A program made the position numbers and the translations under genes. 64,000 nucleotides of DNA from Proteles cristata cristata (lineage: Eukaryota; Chordata; Mammalia; Carnivora; Hyaenidae), in assembly GCA_017311185.1 (NCBI GenBank), contig JAESUZ010001721.1, positions 62,001 through 126,000 of the forward strand. The letters run 5' to 3'. The notes beneath the pieces are model-generated. The model saw only the letters and a program-made list of their open reading frames with translations. It was not told where the DNA came from and made no database searches. Shown here piece by piece: positions 1 through 12,100 of the stretch (positions within the stretch are counted from its first letter, which is position 1; every line of letters begins with the position of its first letter).

Positions 1-1363
1 GACAGTATACTTGTCTTCCCCCCACCCCGCCCCAGTAAAAACCATCAGTAACAAGTACACAAGCCTGGTGGTGTGGATGGCATTTGCCTGACCACAATGC
101 TGCCTTATCTGATAGCATTCTTTAATGTTAGGCCCTATGTTTTTGATAATTGGAGGTAAATAGGACAGTTACAAAAGCATAGAATATTACAGCAAAACTC
201 TACTTAAACACTTTGTTTTAATCCTTAATTGGGTTATTTAGCACATACCAGTGTGTTTCTCAGTATACCAGGAAGACCTTAGGAAGAAAATTGTGATTTT
301 CTAAAATGTATTAAATATATCTATGGAATGAGTAAGCAGCAGAGGCAGAGAAACTTTTGTGAAGGAGCGCAGAAGTAGATATGGAGCAATGGAACAGTTC
401 TGAAAACAGTGTCATGCTCAAATGTGACCTCTTTTAAAAGGCAGTGTTTAGGTCTTTCTTAAGGCTGATGATCTGTCATCAAGCAGATGAAACTGAAGCA
501 AGTGGCATCCCGTAATTTTATATTGGGATCATCATTTGAAAAGAACTTTCCTGGTACTTCCTGTTGCTGGTCTTACACTAGCAAGTCTATCCTCTTACAC
601 TGACAGTGTGTCCAAAATTCTGTATTGGCAAGTTCATTCTCATTCAGAGCAAACCTGTAGCAGTAAAGATCTTGGAGATGAACCAGATCACAAGAATTGC
701 CCTCTCCTGAAAGAGGGTTGACATTTACTTTCATACTCATCTAACACACCTGCTCAAACAGTAGAGTCTGCTTTTGAATGCATATTGTAATGACATTATT
801 AAAAGGTTAATTAGTTCCAGCTATTCAAATTGTTGAATTTCTGAGCACTTTCTACAGAATCCTACTTTTTCAAAGCCTGGATACTTTTTTTTTTAAGAGG
901 AAAATGTTGGCATCTACCTTCATTTATGTCCACATATTTTTTACTTGAGCCCAATTAATTATTCAGTTATATTTTAAACACAATATAACTCTGATTACAT
1001 AACTGACAGTTTAATAAATTGTGGTGAGCTGAGATTTTTAAGCAATTCTATACTCTCTTAGACAGACTATAGAAGAAATATGTGTTTTTAGTTGTCAAGA
1101 TAAGGAGAAGTTGTGTAACTTTTATTAGTTGTAGTTTGCATGTCAAAATAGTTTTTACTTTGTAGTGATATTTCTGTTTGTAGTGGTTTTTCTCTTTGTC
1201 ATATAGATGTTCTTTATGGTTCCTTACAGACTAAAATTTGTTTTCTTGCTGGATACAGTGTTGACTTTGTATTAAAACCTACTCTTCCCTGAATCTTCTG
1301 TGCAGATTGCTTTTCTGTGTTTTTGATGTCAGACATAATTTTCTATTTTCTGGAATTTTCCAG
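1..1363. other. Unassigned sequence, no gene recognised
   Basis: I recognise no gene or repeat family here. The longest open frame is 61 codons (536-721, plus strand), within random expectation for AT-rich DNA. It matches no family I know and has no Kozak-like or splice context that would favour it. The sequence around 480-720 is less AT-rich than its surroundings and could be an untranslated-region relic, but nothing supports this beyond composition. Confidence 0.5.
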
Positions 1364-1431
1364 GTCTTCAGGACTTTCAGGCCTTGGCAATGACACTGAC
1401 ACTACCTACGTGTTCTGCCAGCTTCTCTCAG
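1364..1431 (+). other. Exon-like segment with acceptor and donor consensus
   Basis: A pyrimidine-rich stretch ending in TTTTCCAG lies directly before position 1364, and the segment ends CTCAG followed by GTAACC, a good 5' splice-site match. The 68-nt interior has two open frames (frames 2 and 3); frame 1 hits TGA after nine codons. Frame 2 gives a peptide with the core GLGNDTDTTYVFCQLL, which I do not recognise. The length and both boundaries fit a short internal exon or a non-coding RNA exon. Chance AG/GT pairs are frequent in 64 kb, so this is a candidate only. Confidence 0.2.
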
Positions 1432-1474
1432 GTAACCATAAACCTATTTTGTTTTATCATTTTCATTTTTAAAA

Positions 1475-1698
1475 ATTTTTATTTTTTTAATGTTTTATTT
1501 ATTTCTGAGAGAGAGAGAAGAGAGACAGCATGAGCAGGGGAGGGTCAGAGACAGAGGGAGAACAGAATCGGAAACAGGCTCCAGGCTTTGAGCTGGCAGT
1601 CAGCACAGAGCCTGATGTGGGGCTCAAACCGACGAACCATGAGATCATGACCTGAGCTGAAGTCAGAGGCTTAACCAACTGAGCCACCCAGGCACCCC
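1475..1698 (-). mobile_element. Felid tRNA-Lys-derived SINE (SINEC_Fc-like)
   Basis: Read on the minus strand, the copy has the tRNA-like head (GGGTGCCTGGGTGGCTCAG), the GA-rich (CT-rich on its own strand) body and an AATAAAACATT tail. It belongs to the subgroup with CTGACTGCCAGCTC and a GTTTC motif in the middle. Imperfect flanking repeats (around 1455-1474 and 1699-1718, core TCATTTT) suggest the target-site duplication. The short open frame across it is an artefact of the repeat. Confidence 0.93.
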
Positions 1699-1718
1699 TA
1701 TCTTTCTCATTTTAAAAA

Positions 1719-1999
1719 TACTTTTTACCACAGATGCATAGCCCTAAATGATATATTATTGAGGTATTATTGTTCTGAGTGTTTTAAAACTTGTAATATA
1801 CCTTTAGTCTTTGGCAACTTGCTTTATTTTCCTCACATTGCTTCCTAAGATTCATCAGTCCCATGTGGCTATTGTATAAGGCTTTGGGCCTCCTGTCAGA
1901 ACTTACTCCTCATTCCTGCCTTTGCCTTCCTTCCTTCCTTCTGTATTACATCCCAGAATCTTCATGCTGTTTCCCATTGAAATTATATTATTTTTTTTC
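1719..1999. other. Unassigned spacer
   Basis: AT-rich sequence with a short (TTCC) run near 1928. I see no gene or recognisable repeat. Confidence 0.5.
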
Positions 2000-2134
2000 T
2001 AAATAAATTTGTTTAGATATCTGTGATATATCAAAATTGTATTCACTTAAGATGTACCACTTGATGTTTTATATATTTATACGTTGTGAAAAGAACTACA
2101 ACCAAGTGAAATAACATCCCTTCTACATAGTTGC

Positions 2135-2188
<54 letters not shown>

Positions 2189-2885
2189 AGAAGATTTAAG
2201 ATCTATCTTTTTGGCAAATTTCAGTTATACAATTCAGTACTATTAACTGTAGCCATGATGATGTATGCCGTACGTTAGATCTCCAGAATTTATCTTGCAT
2301 AACTGCAACTTTTTACCTTTTGACTAATATCTCCTCATTCCACCTGTTCCCTCGACTCCTTCAACCACCATTCTTCTCTCTGACTTCAACTAGTTTAGAA
2401 TCCACATAAAAGTGAGATCATGAAGTATTTATTTTTCTGTGTCTGGCTTAATTTCACTTGGCTTAATGTCCTTCAGGTTCACCCATTTTGTTGCAAGTGA
2501 CAGGATTTCCTTTTTTAAAAGTTCAATAATATTCCATTGTAAATATATATACACTAAGTTTTCTTTTATAATTCATGGACATTTAGTTTTTTCCATATTT
2601 TGGTTATTTTGAATAATGCCACAGGGAACGTTAAGAGTACATATATCTCTTTGGATACAAATTTCATTTCCTTTGGATGTTTAACCAGAAATGGGATTGC
2701 TGAATCGCATAGTAGTTTTATATTTAATTTTTTGAGGAGCCTCCATACTGTGTCCCATAATGACTGTGCCAATTTACATTCCCACCAACTGTGTATAAGT
2801 GCTTCCATTTTCCATATCCTCACCAACACTTGTTATCTTCTGGGTTTTTGATAATAGCCATTCTAAACTAAAAGGATATTTACCT
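2000..2885 (-). mobile_element. Old L1 3' end (L1MA-like), minus strand
   Basis: The plus strand reads as the reverse complement of an L1 3' UTR and ORF2 C-terminus. Recognisable landmarks are the 'aagtgagatcatgaagtattt' type stretch near 2411, 'attccattgtaaatatatat' near 2530, and 'cattcccaccaactgtgtata' near 2778. The minus-strand frame 2566-2829 is a decayed ORF2 tail (SLWDTVWRLLKKLNIKL). A (GT)n run lies inside it. The fragment is 5'-truncated and many substitutions old, older than the carnivore L1 at 9-15.7 kb. Confidence 0.85.
2139..2187. repeat. (GT)n microsatellite
   Basis: An uninterrupted GT dinucleotide run of about 24 units inside the old L1 3' UTR. It is likely to be length-polymorphic. 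Confidence 0.97.
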
Positions 2886-4689
2886 GATAATTTCCCAAAT
2901 TATTACTCTTTCAAAGCGGGTTTTAATTCTAATGGCATCAAAATTCTGAGCTGAAGGATTATAAACTTCTATCCAGGAAGTATAGATACCAAGTAACATG
3001 GAGAGATTGATTTGGGGAAGTGGCAGTTTTCCCAGCAGTCTTGAAATTGCAGTAAGAATGTAGTTTTATATTTATCATTTGAGTTCAGTTTTTCATTATA
3101 ATAAAGAACTTATTTCAAAAATGTCAACTTTTGACATGCTAATGTAATTTGCTCACTGGCTAGCTGGGAACTTAACAGAAGTGAAAAGAATTTTTGTGAC
3201 AGATTGAATGACACGTAAATTATCTAGTTAGATGTACATTGCAGAAATATATACCCTGAATTAAAGTCAATTAAGTTTATTTCTATACCATTTTATATTG
3301 GACTATCTTGGTTGAACTAAGAAATGCATTTTATATTATATATTCTCAGTTTTTCTAGAGGCAGTGAAACTATTGGATAATATAGTTCTGAGAATATTAA
3401 CTTGTTTGAATTGAGTAATCTTTGGGATTTAAGCAACAAATGTTATTTGTTTTCGATTCCTGTTGCATTTATGATTATTACCTTAAAATATTTCTCTTCT
3501 CTTCTCTTCAACACACTAAAATGCAAAGTGAACATATGCCTTTGTAAGTAAACATAAATCCAATTCTCCAAAAATGTCTAAGTTAAAGCTAAATATAATC
3601 TTGGTTTTCCACCATCAGCTGTTTGACATCTGTACTGATTTTACACTAACAAACTGAATATTTCTTGAAAAATTTCCACCTAAGAAGGTGCTATATTTGA
3701 GGATATTCAAAATTTCTAACGTTTTGCAGGAAAAAATCCACTTAACATATGGCAATTTTCTGTTTTTGAAATTCATTCTGTTTCTTTCAGCAGTTTTTGA
3801 GATGCATTATTCTCTTTCAGTATGAGTACTTTGGTCCACTTTGATAATTATATCACTTTTTATTTCAATCTCACTTCTATAATGGGAAGTATTTTCAGTA
3901 ATCAGTTTTGACAACCCAAGAAATTAGCTAACTAATTAATATATAAAACAAGTAAACAATGGGGTCAGAACGCCATTGGAATTTTCCAATTCCAAATTTA
4001 CTACCTCTAATTTCCATTGGGAATTACTCTTAGCTATAAAGCACATTATCAGATAAACAAAAAAGAGGAGCAACACATTTATTTTGAGAATTTCCTTCAA
4101 TGCCATTTGAATAAAATATACTGCTTTCTCTATATATTTGTTTTCTCTTTACTGGACTTACCTACTCTTTAAGTGCAACTAGTAAATTCTACCATCTTTC
4201 ATGGGTTACATGAAGTTCAAGTCTTATTTCTTCATTTGTTTTTTTTTTTCCTGAATAATCTCAATGCTTCTCAAACTTTAGAGTGAATATGTATTTTTAA
4301 ATCTAGGATGTGTATATTTTGGACATATTAATATTTTGTGACATCTAAAATATGCTGTATAATTGATTGGAACATTTAATTTGGTAGATTTTGTTATACG
4401 CCAAAGCTAGACATTGTATTATTTTATTTACTGAGAATCCTTAACTTCCTCTTTGAGTAGTCTCTTTTTCTTTTGGAATTTACTTTATAGGATGACATTT
4501 TACATGTCCCTCCAGTTGGGTGAGGGTATCATTTTTATTTGCTTCTTTTATCATTTTTATAAGCTTCTTCTGGCTTCAATCAGGTTAGGCCTTTCACGTA
4601 AATCAGTCCAATTTGGCCCTAAATTTTCTAACAATACGTGGAACTGAGAAGAGAGAGAGAGGGAGAAACTGACTGTTGGTGGCACTTGA
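2886..4689. other. Unassigned AT-rich sequence
   Basis: No gene is visible. The sequence is AT-rich with scattered short open frames, none longer than chance. The stretch near 4262-4330 (GCTTCTCAAACTTTAGAGTG) resembles the terminal region of a MER5-type hAT element, but too little is preserved to assign it. Confidence 0.45.
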
Positions 4690-4855
4690 GTTCTGTTTTC
4701 TTTGTTTATTGAAATATATTTGACATGTATATACAGCATGTCAATTAAGGTGTACAGTATATTGATTCGATACACTTTTATGTTGTCATAGGATTGCCAT
4801 TGTGGCTATAGTTAGGCACTCTATCAGATGTTGTTTAAGGGTACAAACTTACGAA
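4690..4855 (-). mobile_element. Old L1 3' UTR fragment
   Basis: The plus strand (TTTATTGAAATATATTTGAC ... GTGTACAGTATATTGATTCG) resembles the reverse complement of an L1MA-type 3' UTR, the same segment that begins the element at 2.0 kb. It is short, and no ORF2 part follows. Confidence 0.6.
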
Positions 4856-4907
4856 TAGTAGCAAATAAATCTCAGAGATAGAATGCATAGTATAGCAAAT
4901 ATAGACA

Positions 4908-4910
<3 letters not shown>

Positions 4911-4954
<44 letters not shown>
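4911..4954. repeat. (CA)n microsatellite
   Basis: Uninterrupted CA dinucleotide run of about 22 units. The Thr-His repeat frame across it is an artefact. Confidence 0.97.
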
Positions 4955-4955
<1 letters not shown>

Positions 4956-6892
4956 CTGCCAAGAGATTCGATCTTAATTATTCCAACTACAAAAAAGTAA
5001 TGATAATTGTGCTTGTGTTTTCTATTTTCTCTAAGCCTTCAATGCACTTCCCCTCTGCAGTTGGTCTGATGGTTCAATATTCACTCTGATTATATAAAAT
5101 CGCACAGTGTACCTCTGATAGATTCCTCATTTTACATAGGAAATATGTTAAGAGTACTATTTAATATAAGCTATTATCGGATGATGTGTTTCATAATCAA
5201 TGTTGTTAAATTGAAGAACTCTGCATTTTGTTTTCTTTACTACTCTTTTATTCATAGTCTGGGGAAGTCTTTGGAGAGCATTGACTGGTCAACTGACATT
5301 TGAAAATCACTATTCTGTATCAGAGCAGGATTGTTTTTCATGTTATTTAATCCTGTTTTATCCCTGTTAATCTAGTCTCCTCACCTGACCTGTAACTTCT
5401 TGAGCTTAGGAATCATAAAAAAATGTTTAGTATCTCCAACATTATAAATTATTTATTTTTGCCTCAGAGTTTAGGAAGTTTCCACTGATAAATGATATGA
5501 GCGATGCGAATGTGGAATGATTATAATTGATTAAATTATTTTTGAAAGCAAGAGTAGATTTCCTGTATTGAGTTCATTAATTTCCAACCTGTCCAAAGGT
5601 GGTTAGTCAAGATCCTAATTAGAGCATGACCAGTGTCTGCTTAATTGGCAATAAAGTGAACCACAGTTACTAAACAACTCTCTTTAGTTAGATGCTGACT
5701 CTCTTGACAGTAACACTCTCAGATCTTGCCTTGGAATAGAATAAAATTAACTAACACTGATATGACTCTTATTGCTTGAAGCTATTTTGGCTTTCAAAAT
5801 CTCCTAGAGGTTGAGCTTTTCTCTTTGGTGTTTTATATTTACCACATCAGAACTAGTACAATTACAAAGTCTTCTGTCATTTAATTTTAGACTATCTTTT
5901 GCAGCAGAAAAGTTGTTTTCATTTGTCTTTCTTTTTACTCTTGAGGAGCTGAAACTATATTTGAGATAGAATCTTAATTCTTGGAATCCTCAACCAGCTG
6001 CTTAAAACTGCCTCAGTGTCACAGAGGAGAGATGTGAATAGAACACTAAGCCAGGGACATTACTTCAAATCTCTGGGGGGCAAACTGATTTCTTTTTTCA
6101 TTCTGTCTTAACCCTTCCTGAAATGCAGGATCAGGGCTCCATGGTTCTTTTCTTTATACTCAAACCCTAATCTCACACTTGATAATAACCATCAGAAGAG
6201 ACAAATAGAAATGTAGCCAAGCAATAATGTGCCAGGAGAAATGGAAATGAATTCGTACCTAAGGTCTGAGGAGGAGCTAGCCTCATCTGTCATTCATATC
6301 TTCTCATGAGCACTGAGTGGGATAGTTCACGGAATAGGAGAATCTTTATCAGGAAAAAGTTACCTCAAATATTCTTTTACCAAAGGTAAATATTGTTTTG
6401 CCCTCTCACCTCCTTGGGTTGTAGGATTCCATAAAAGGATGAATACAGAAACCCAGAGGAAACCAAACACCACTACTACCACAAACACTGAGATGAATAA
6501 CAACAACAAACAGCATTTCTTCTGTGACTTTAACTTGCTTTCTTTAAGTCAAAGTCACTTCGGATACTTCCATGGTGCAGTATGTGCTTCATTTGGCTCT
6601 GAACTCTACTGTCTCCCTCCCTTTGGAGCCAAAATGAGTGAGTAGATGTAACAGTGTAAAGGAACAGAACTGTTGCTTTACATGTTTTGGCTTTTCTGAG
6701 GATCAGTAGCCAGAACTATATGGAGATTTCCAAGCATGAAAAATATTGGCTTTCTACAGTGGGCACGTTAGCAATTTTGTTTTTCTTCTACAGACTTGTT
6801 TACTGTGGTTAGCATTACTGATTTTCCACCTATAGGCATTTAGTAAATGCTTCTACTGTGATGTTTTTAATTGATACTCTGCACTTTAAAAT
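4955..6892. other. Unassigned sequence, possible L2 relic
   Basis: No gene is recognised. A weak L2-like 3' end may lie near 5380-5470 (CTTCTTGAGCTTAGGAATCA). A local run of CACTACTACCACAAACACTG-type low complexity lies near 6470-6510. The rest is unremarkable AT-rich sequence. Confidence 0.4.
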
Positions 6893-6903
6893 GTAGTTCT
6901 TTG

Positions 6904-7122
6904 TGGCCCTTGAGTGGCTCAGTTGCTTGAATGTCCAACTCTTGATTTCAGCTTAGGCCATGATCTCACAGTTTGTGAGTTCAAGACCCACATCAGGCTC
7001 TGCACCGACTGTGAGGAACTTGCTTGAGATTCTCTCTCTCTTCCTCTCCCTCTCCCCCTGCAATCTCTGCTCATGCTCACACTCTCTTTCTCAAAAATAA
7101 ATAAACTAAAAACAAAACAAAC
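6904..7122 (+). mobile_element. Felid SINE with perfect 11-bp TSD
   Basis: Diverged tRNA-like head, CT-rich middle and AAAAATAAATAAAC tail. The copy is bounded by perfect 11-bp direct repeats GTAGTTCTTTG at 6893-6903 and 7123-7133, which fixes both ends and shows L1-machinery insertion. Confidence 0.95.
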
Positions 7123-7133
7123 GTAGTTCTTTG

Positions 7134-7540
7134 ATTGAACTCTTTGTTTGGGACCCAATCTGTTGTAAGGAGATTTTGAAATAAATATGGCAAACATATT
7201 TTAAAAGGTTGAAAATCAGCTACTGTTTTTCTCCCCACTCACGATTTTTTACATTAATCTGCATGCTAATCCCATTAGCATGGCATTTGATTGCTTGGGA
7301 AATTTATTTAGAAGAATTGGAGGTCTTTATAAAATACTAGGTAAAACTGGTTTAAGTGTTCTCCAGAGGGAATCCTGTCGTTTATACTTCTTGTGTGAAA
7401 AAAAGGGATTCTTAGAAGTGCCTAGAAGTACTTCATGCTTATCTTTTTTCTGCTTCCTCTCTCTAAGCAAGGAAATAATTCCTTTTACATATTCCTGTCA
7501 CATTTCTTTTCGAAAAATCTTATCAGAATATGGTGCTTTA
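7134..7540. other. Unassigned spacer
   Basis: No gene. The open frame from 7280 runs on into the next SINE and is not supported as coding. Confidence 0.5.
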
Positions 7541-7559
7541 AGACTACTCTGCTATCCTG

Positions 7560-7750
7560 GGGTGCCTGGGTGGCTCAGTCGGTTAAGCATCACTTGATTT
7601 CAGCTCAGGTCATGATCCCATGGTTTGTGGGATCAAGGCTCCTGTTCAGCACGGAGCCTGCTTCGGATTCTCCCTCTCACTCTCTCTGCCTATCTCTTTC
7701 TCTCACAAAATAAATCAATAAACTTTAAAAAAAATGAGTTAAAAAAAAAA
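7560..7750 (+). mobile_element. Felid SINE with 19-bp TSD
   Basis: Head GGTGCCTGGGTGGCTCAG, shortened body, then an A-rich tail. It is flanked by a 19-bp duplication starting AGACTACTC at 7541-7559 and 7751-7769 (one mismatch). The head is well preserved, but the middle lacks part of the usual B-box region. Confidence 0.95.
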
Positions 7751-7829
7751 AGACTACTCAGCTATCCTGACAAAACAGATGTTTAAAACAAAAAAAAGTT
7801 TAATTTTTTAAATTTATTTTTTTATATTT

Positions 7830-8014
7830 AAAAAATGGTTTATTTATTTATTTATATATATAGAGGGAGTGTGAGAGGAGACAGGCAGAGAAGAGACAAA
7901 GATAGAATCCCAAGCAGGCTCCACACTATCAGTGCATAGCCCAACATGGGGCTCAAATTCACAAATTGTGAGAAACCCGTCAGTGCTTAACTGACTGAGC
8001 CACGCAGGTGCCCC
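7830..8014 (-). mobile_element. Felid SINE, diverged
   Basis: Minus-strand copy: T-rich and TTTATT-repeat tail complement at the left, GAGCCACGCAGGTGCCCCC head complement at the right end. It is more diverged than its neighbours and no clear target-site duplication is visible. Confidence 0.85.
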
Positions 8015-8574
8015 CAAAACACACTAAGTTAAATATATTATAAATAATGATTTATGCATATTTGCAATCCTATTTTCCATTGGTGGAGACTTCAGCATGT
8101 TAGCCATGAAGTCTTCCGCCTTCCTCAGGCACAGTTTACGTAGGTTTAGTTGGCATTTTGCTACAGAGTTTGTTTGCACAAATTAAGATGAGTTTATTTT
8201 CAGCATCTTCTTTTTATGCTTTTTTATGTGTACGGCTGATTTAGGTGTGCTGTATGCTTCTAACACCACGGTTGTTTTGAACAGCAGGACTCACATTTCC
8301 TCTTTCAGTTTCTGTCACTTGTGATGAAAAACAATATGAGCATGGTGATCATCTTACATATACGATGTCAGTTGTCCCCAGCTACACTGTACCGGGTCCT
8401 TAAATTTGTTTTGAAGCCAGAGAGAGTACTATTCCCAATATTTAATAAGAATTGCTTTTTTTCCTCTATAATTTATATAATAATTGTACTTGTGAGCAGA
8501 TATTTTTTTTTGTAAAACAGACTTTTAAGTAGAATCCTCATTTTGCTTAAAATGACCCATCTCTTTCTTTTTTT
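8015..8574. other. Unassigned spacer between SINEs
   Basis: About 560 bp of AT-rich sequence with no gene or recognised repeat. Confidence 0.5.
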
Positions 8575-8696
8575 AAAGTGAGCTTGACACCCAGCACAGA
8601 GTCCAGCGTGGGGCTTGAACTCATGACTCTAAGGTCAAGACTTGAGCTAAGATCAAGAGTTTGCTGCTTAACTGACTGAGCCACCCAGGTGCCTCC
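8575..8696 (-). mobile_element. Older CAN-SINE fragment
   Basis: On the minus strand it carries the head (GGCACCTGGGTGGCTCAG) with the older core reading AACTCTTGATCTTAGCTCAA, unlike the main felid type. It lacks the CT-rich body and A tail, so it is a truncated copy of an earlier carnivore SINE subfamily (compare 15815-15920). Confidence 0.8.
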
Positions 8697-8761
8697 AAAA
8701 ATTAGCAATCTTTTTATTATTTAAAAAAATTTTTATGTATCTTACTCTTCTTTAAATTTTT

Positions 8762-8976
8762 ATTATAGGTTTTTTTTTTTTTTACTTTTGAGACAGAGGG
8801 AGTCAGAGCATGAGTGGGGGAGGGTCAGAGAGAGAGGGAGACACAGAATCTGAAACAGGCTCCAGGCTCTGATCTGCCAGCATAGAACCCAATGTGGGGC
8901 TCGAACCCACGAACCACGAGATTATGACCTGAGCTGAAGTCAGATGCTTAATTGACTAAGCCACCTAGGCGCCCCT
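8762..8976 (-). mobile_element. Felid SINE with 14-bp TSD
   Basis: A T run (tail complement), GA-rich body, B-box-like GGGTTCGAGCCC and a head ending GGCGCCCC at the right. Direct repeats TTCTTTAAATTTTT (8748-8761) and TTCTTTAGATTTTT (8977-8990) flank it with one mismatch. It lies immediately beside the 3' end of the large L1. Confidence 0.92.
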
Positions 8977-9150
8977 TTCTTTAGATTTTTAAAAATGTGT
9001 ATTCATTTTTTTCTTAGTTTATTGTCAAGTAGGTTTCCATATAACACCCAGTGCTCATCCCAACAAGTGCCCTCCTCCATGCCCATCACCCCTCTTCCCC
9101 TCTCCCCCACCCCAAGCAGCCTTAGTTTGTTCTCAGCATTCAAGAGTCTC

Positions 9151-12100
9151 TCATGATTTGCCTCCCTCCCTCCCCCCAGCTATTTTTTCCCCCTCTCCTC
9201 CCCCATGGTCCTCCGTTAAGTTTCTCCTAATCCACCTATACATGCAAACATGGTATCTGTCCTCTGCCTGACTTATTTCACTCAGCATAACACCCTTAAG
9301 TTCATTCCATATTGCTACAAGTGGCCAGATTTCATTCTTTCTCATTGCCATGTAGTATTCCATTGTATAGATAAACCACATCTTCTTGATCCATTCGTCA
9401 GTTGATGGACACTTAGGCTCTTTCCATGATTTGGCTATTGTTGAAAGTGGTGCTATGAACATTGGGGTACGTGTTCTCCTATGCATATGCACTCCTGTAT
9501 CCCTTGGGTAAATTCCTAGCAGTGCTATTGTTGGATTACAGGGGAGTTCTCTTGTTATTTTTTTGAGGAACCGCCACACTGTTTTCCAGAGGGGCTGCAC
9601 CAGTTTACATTCCCACCAGCAGTGTAGGAGGGTGCCTGTGTCTCCATATCCTCGCCAGCATCTAGTCTCCTAGTTTGTTCATTTTAGCCACTCTGACCAG
9701 TGTGAGGTGGTATCTCAGTGTGGTTTTGATTTGTATTTCCCTGACGATGAGGGATGCTGAGCATTATTTTATGTGTCTGTTGGCCATCTGGATGTCCTCT
9801 TTGGAGAAGTGTATGTTCATATCATCTGCCCATTTCTTCACTGGATTATTTGTTTTTCGGGTGTGGAGTTTGGTGAGTTCCTTATAGATTTTGGATACTA
9901 GCCCTTTATCTGATATGTCATTTGCAACTATCTTTTCCCATTCTGTCAGTTCCCTACTAGTTTTATTGATTGTTTCTCTTGCAGTGCAGAAGCTTTTTAT
10001 CTTAATTAGGTCCCAATAGTTCGTTTTTGCTCTTGGCTCCCTTGTCTTTGAGGATTTGTCAAGTAAGAAATTGCTGCAGTTGAGGTTAAGGAGGTTGTTT
10101 CCTGCTTTCTCCTCTAGGGTTTTGATAGTTTCCTGTCTCACATTCAGGTCCTTTATCTATTTTGAGCTTATTTTGGTATATGGTGTGAGACAGTGATCCA
10201 CTCATTCTTCTGCATGTCGCTTTCCAGTTCTCCCAGCACCATCTGTTAACGAGGCTGTCTTTTTTCCATTGGATACTCTTTCCTGCTTTGTCAAAGATCA
10301 GTTGGCTGTATACTTTTGGGTCCAATTCTGAGTTCTCAATTCTATTCCATTGGTCTATGTGTCTGTTTTTGTGCCAATACCATACTGTCTTGATGATGAC
10401 AGCTTTATAGTAGAGGCTAAAGTCTGGGATGGTGATACCTCCCGTTTTGGTTTTATTTTTCAGTATTACTTTGGCTATTCGGGGTCTTTTGTGGTTCCAT
10501 ACAAATTTTAGGATAGTTTGTTCTAGTTTTGAGAAGTATGCTGGTGCAATTTTGATTGGGAATTGCATTGAATGTGTAGATTGCTTTGGGTAGTAATGAC
10601 ATTTTAACTATATTTATTCTTCCTATCCATGAGCATGGAATGTTTTTCCGTTTCTTTGTGTCTTCTTCAATTTCCTTCATAAGTTTTCTATAGTTTTCAT
10701 CATACAGATCTCTTGTATCCTTGGTTAGGTTTATTCCTAGGTATTTTATGGTTTTTTGTGCAATTTTGAATGGGATCAGTTTCTTGATTTCTCTTTCTGT
10801 TGCTTCATTGTTGGTGTATAAAAATGCAACCGATTTCTGTACGTTGAATTTGTACCCTGCAACTTGGCTGAATTCTTGGATCAGTTCTAGTAGGCTTCTG
10901 GTGGAGTCTGTCGGGTTTTCTATGTAGAGTATCATGTCATCTGCGAAGAAGTGAAAGTTTGACTTCCTCTTTGCCAATTCTGATGCCTTTGATTTCCTTT
11001 TGGTGTCTGATGGCTGATGCTAGGACTTCCAGCACTATGTTAAACAACAGTGGTGAGAGTGGGCATCCCTGTCGTGTTCCTGATCTCAGGGGGAAAGCTC
11101 TCAGTTTTTCCCCATTGAGGATGATGTTAGCTGAGGCTTCTCATAGATGGCTTTTATGATGTTTAAGTAGGTTCCTTCTATCCCAACTTTCTTGAGAGTC
11201 TTTATTAAGAAGGGATGCTGTATTTTGTCAAATGCTTTTTCTGCATCTATTGACAGGATCATACGGTTTTTATCTTTTCTTTTGTTAATGTGATGTATCA
11301 CATTGATTGATTTGTGAATATTGAACCAGCCCCGTAACCCAGGAATGAATCCCACTTGATCATGGTAGATTATTCTTTTTATTTGCTGTTGCATTCCATT
11401 TGCAAGTATCTTGTTGAGGATTTTTGCATCTGTAGTCACAAAGGATATTGGCCTGTAGTTCTCTTTTTTTGCTGGGTCTCTGTCTGGCTTGGGAATTAAA
11501 GTGATGCTGGCTTCATAGAATGAGTCTGGAAGTTTTCCTTCGATTTCTATTTTTTGGAATAGTTTGAGAAGAATGGGTATTAGTTCTGATTTAAATGTCT
11601 GGTAGAATTCCCCAGGGAAGCCATCAGGCCCAGGACTCTTATTTGTTGGGAGATTTTTGATAACTGATTCAATTTCTTCAGTGATTATGGGTCTGTTCTG
11701 ATTTTCTATGTCTTCCCGTGTGAATTTTGGTAGTGAGTTTGTGTTTAGGAATTTGTCAATTTCTTCCAAGTTGTGTAGTTTGTTGGCATATAATTTTTCA
11801 TAATATTCCCTGAATGTTTATATTTCTGAGGTATTGGTTGTAATAAGTCCCTTTTCATTCATGATTTTGTCTATTTGGGTGCTCTCTCTTTTCTTTCTGA
11901 GAATCCTGGCTAGAGGTTTGTCAATTTTGTTTATTTTTTCAGAAAACCAACTTTTGGTTTCATTGATCTGTTCACCTGTGTTTCTGGATTCTGTATTGTT
12001 TATTTCTGCACTGATTTTTATTATTTCTCCTACTGGGTTTGGGGTGCTCTTGTTGCTCTCCTTCTAGTTCCTTTAGGTGTGCTGTTTGATTTTGTACTTG

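Noticed and set aside
536..721. 61-codon open frame on the plus strand
   Set aside because: Length is within chance, with no domain, signal peptide or splice context recognised.
4883..5089. Thr-His repeat protein frame
   Set aside because: Translation of the CA microsatellite plus chance flanking openness.
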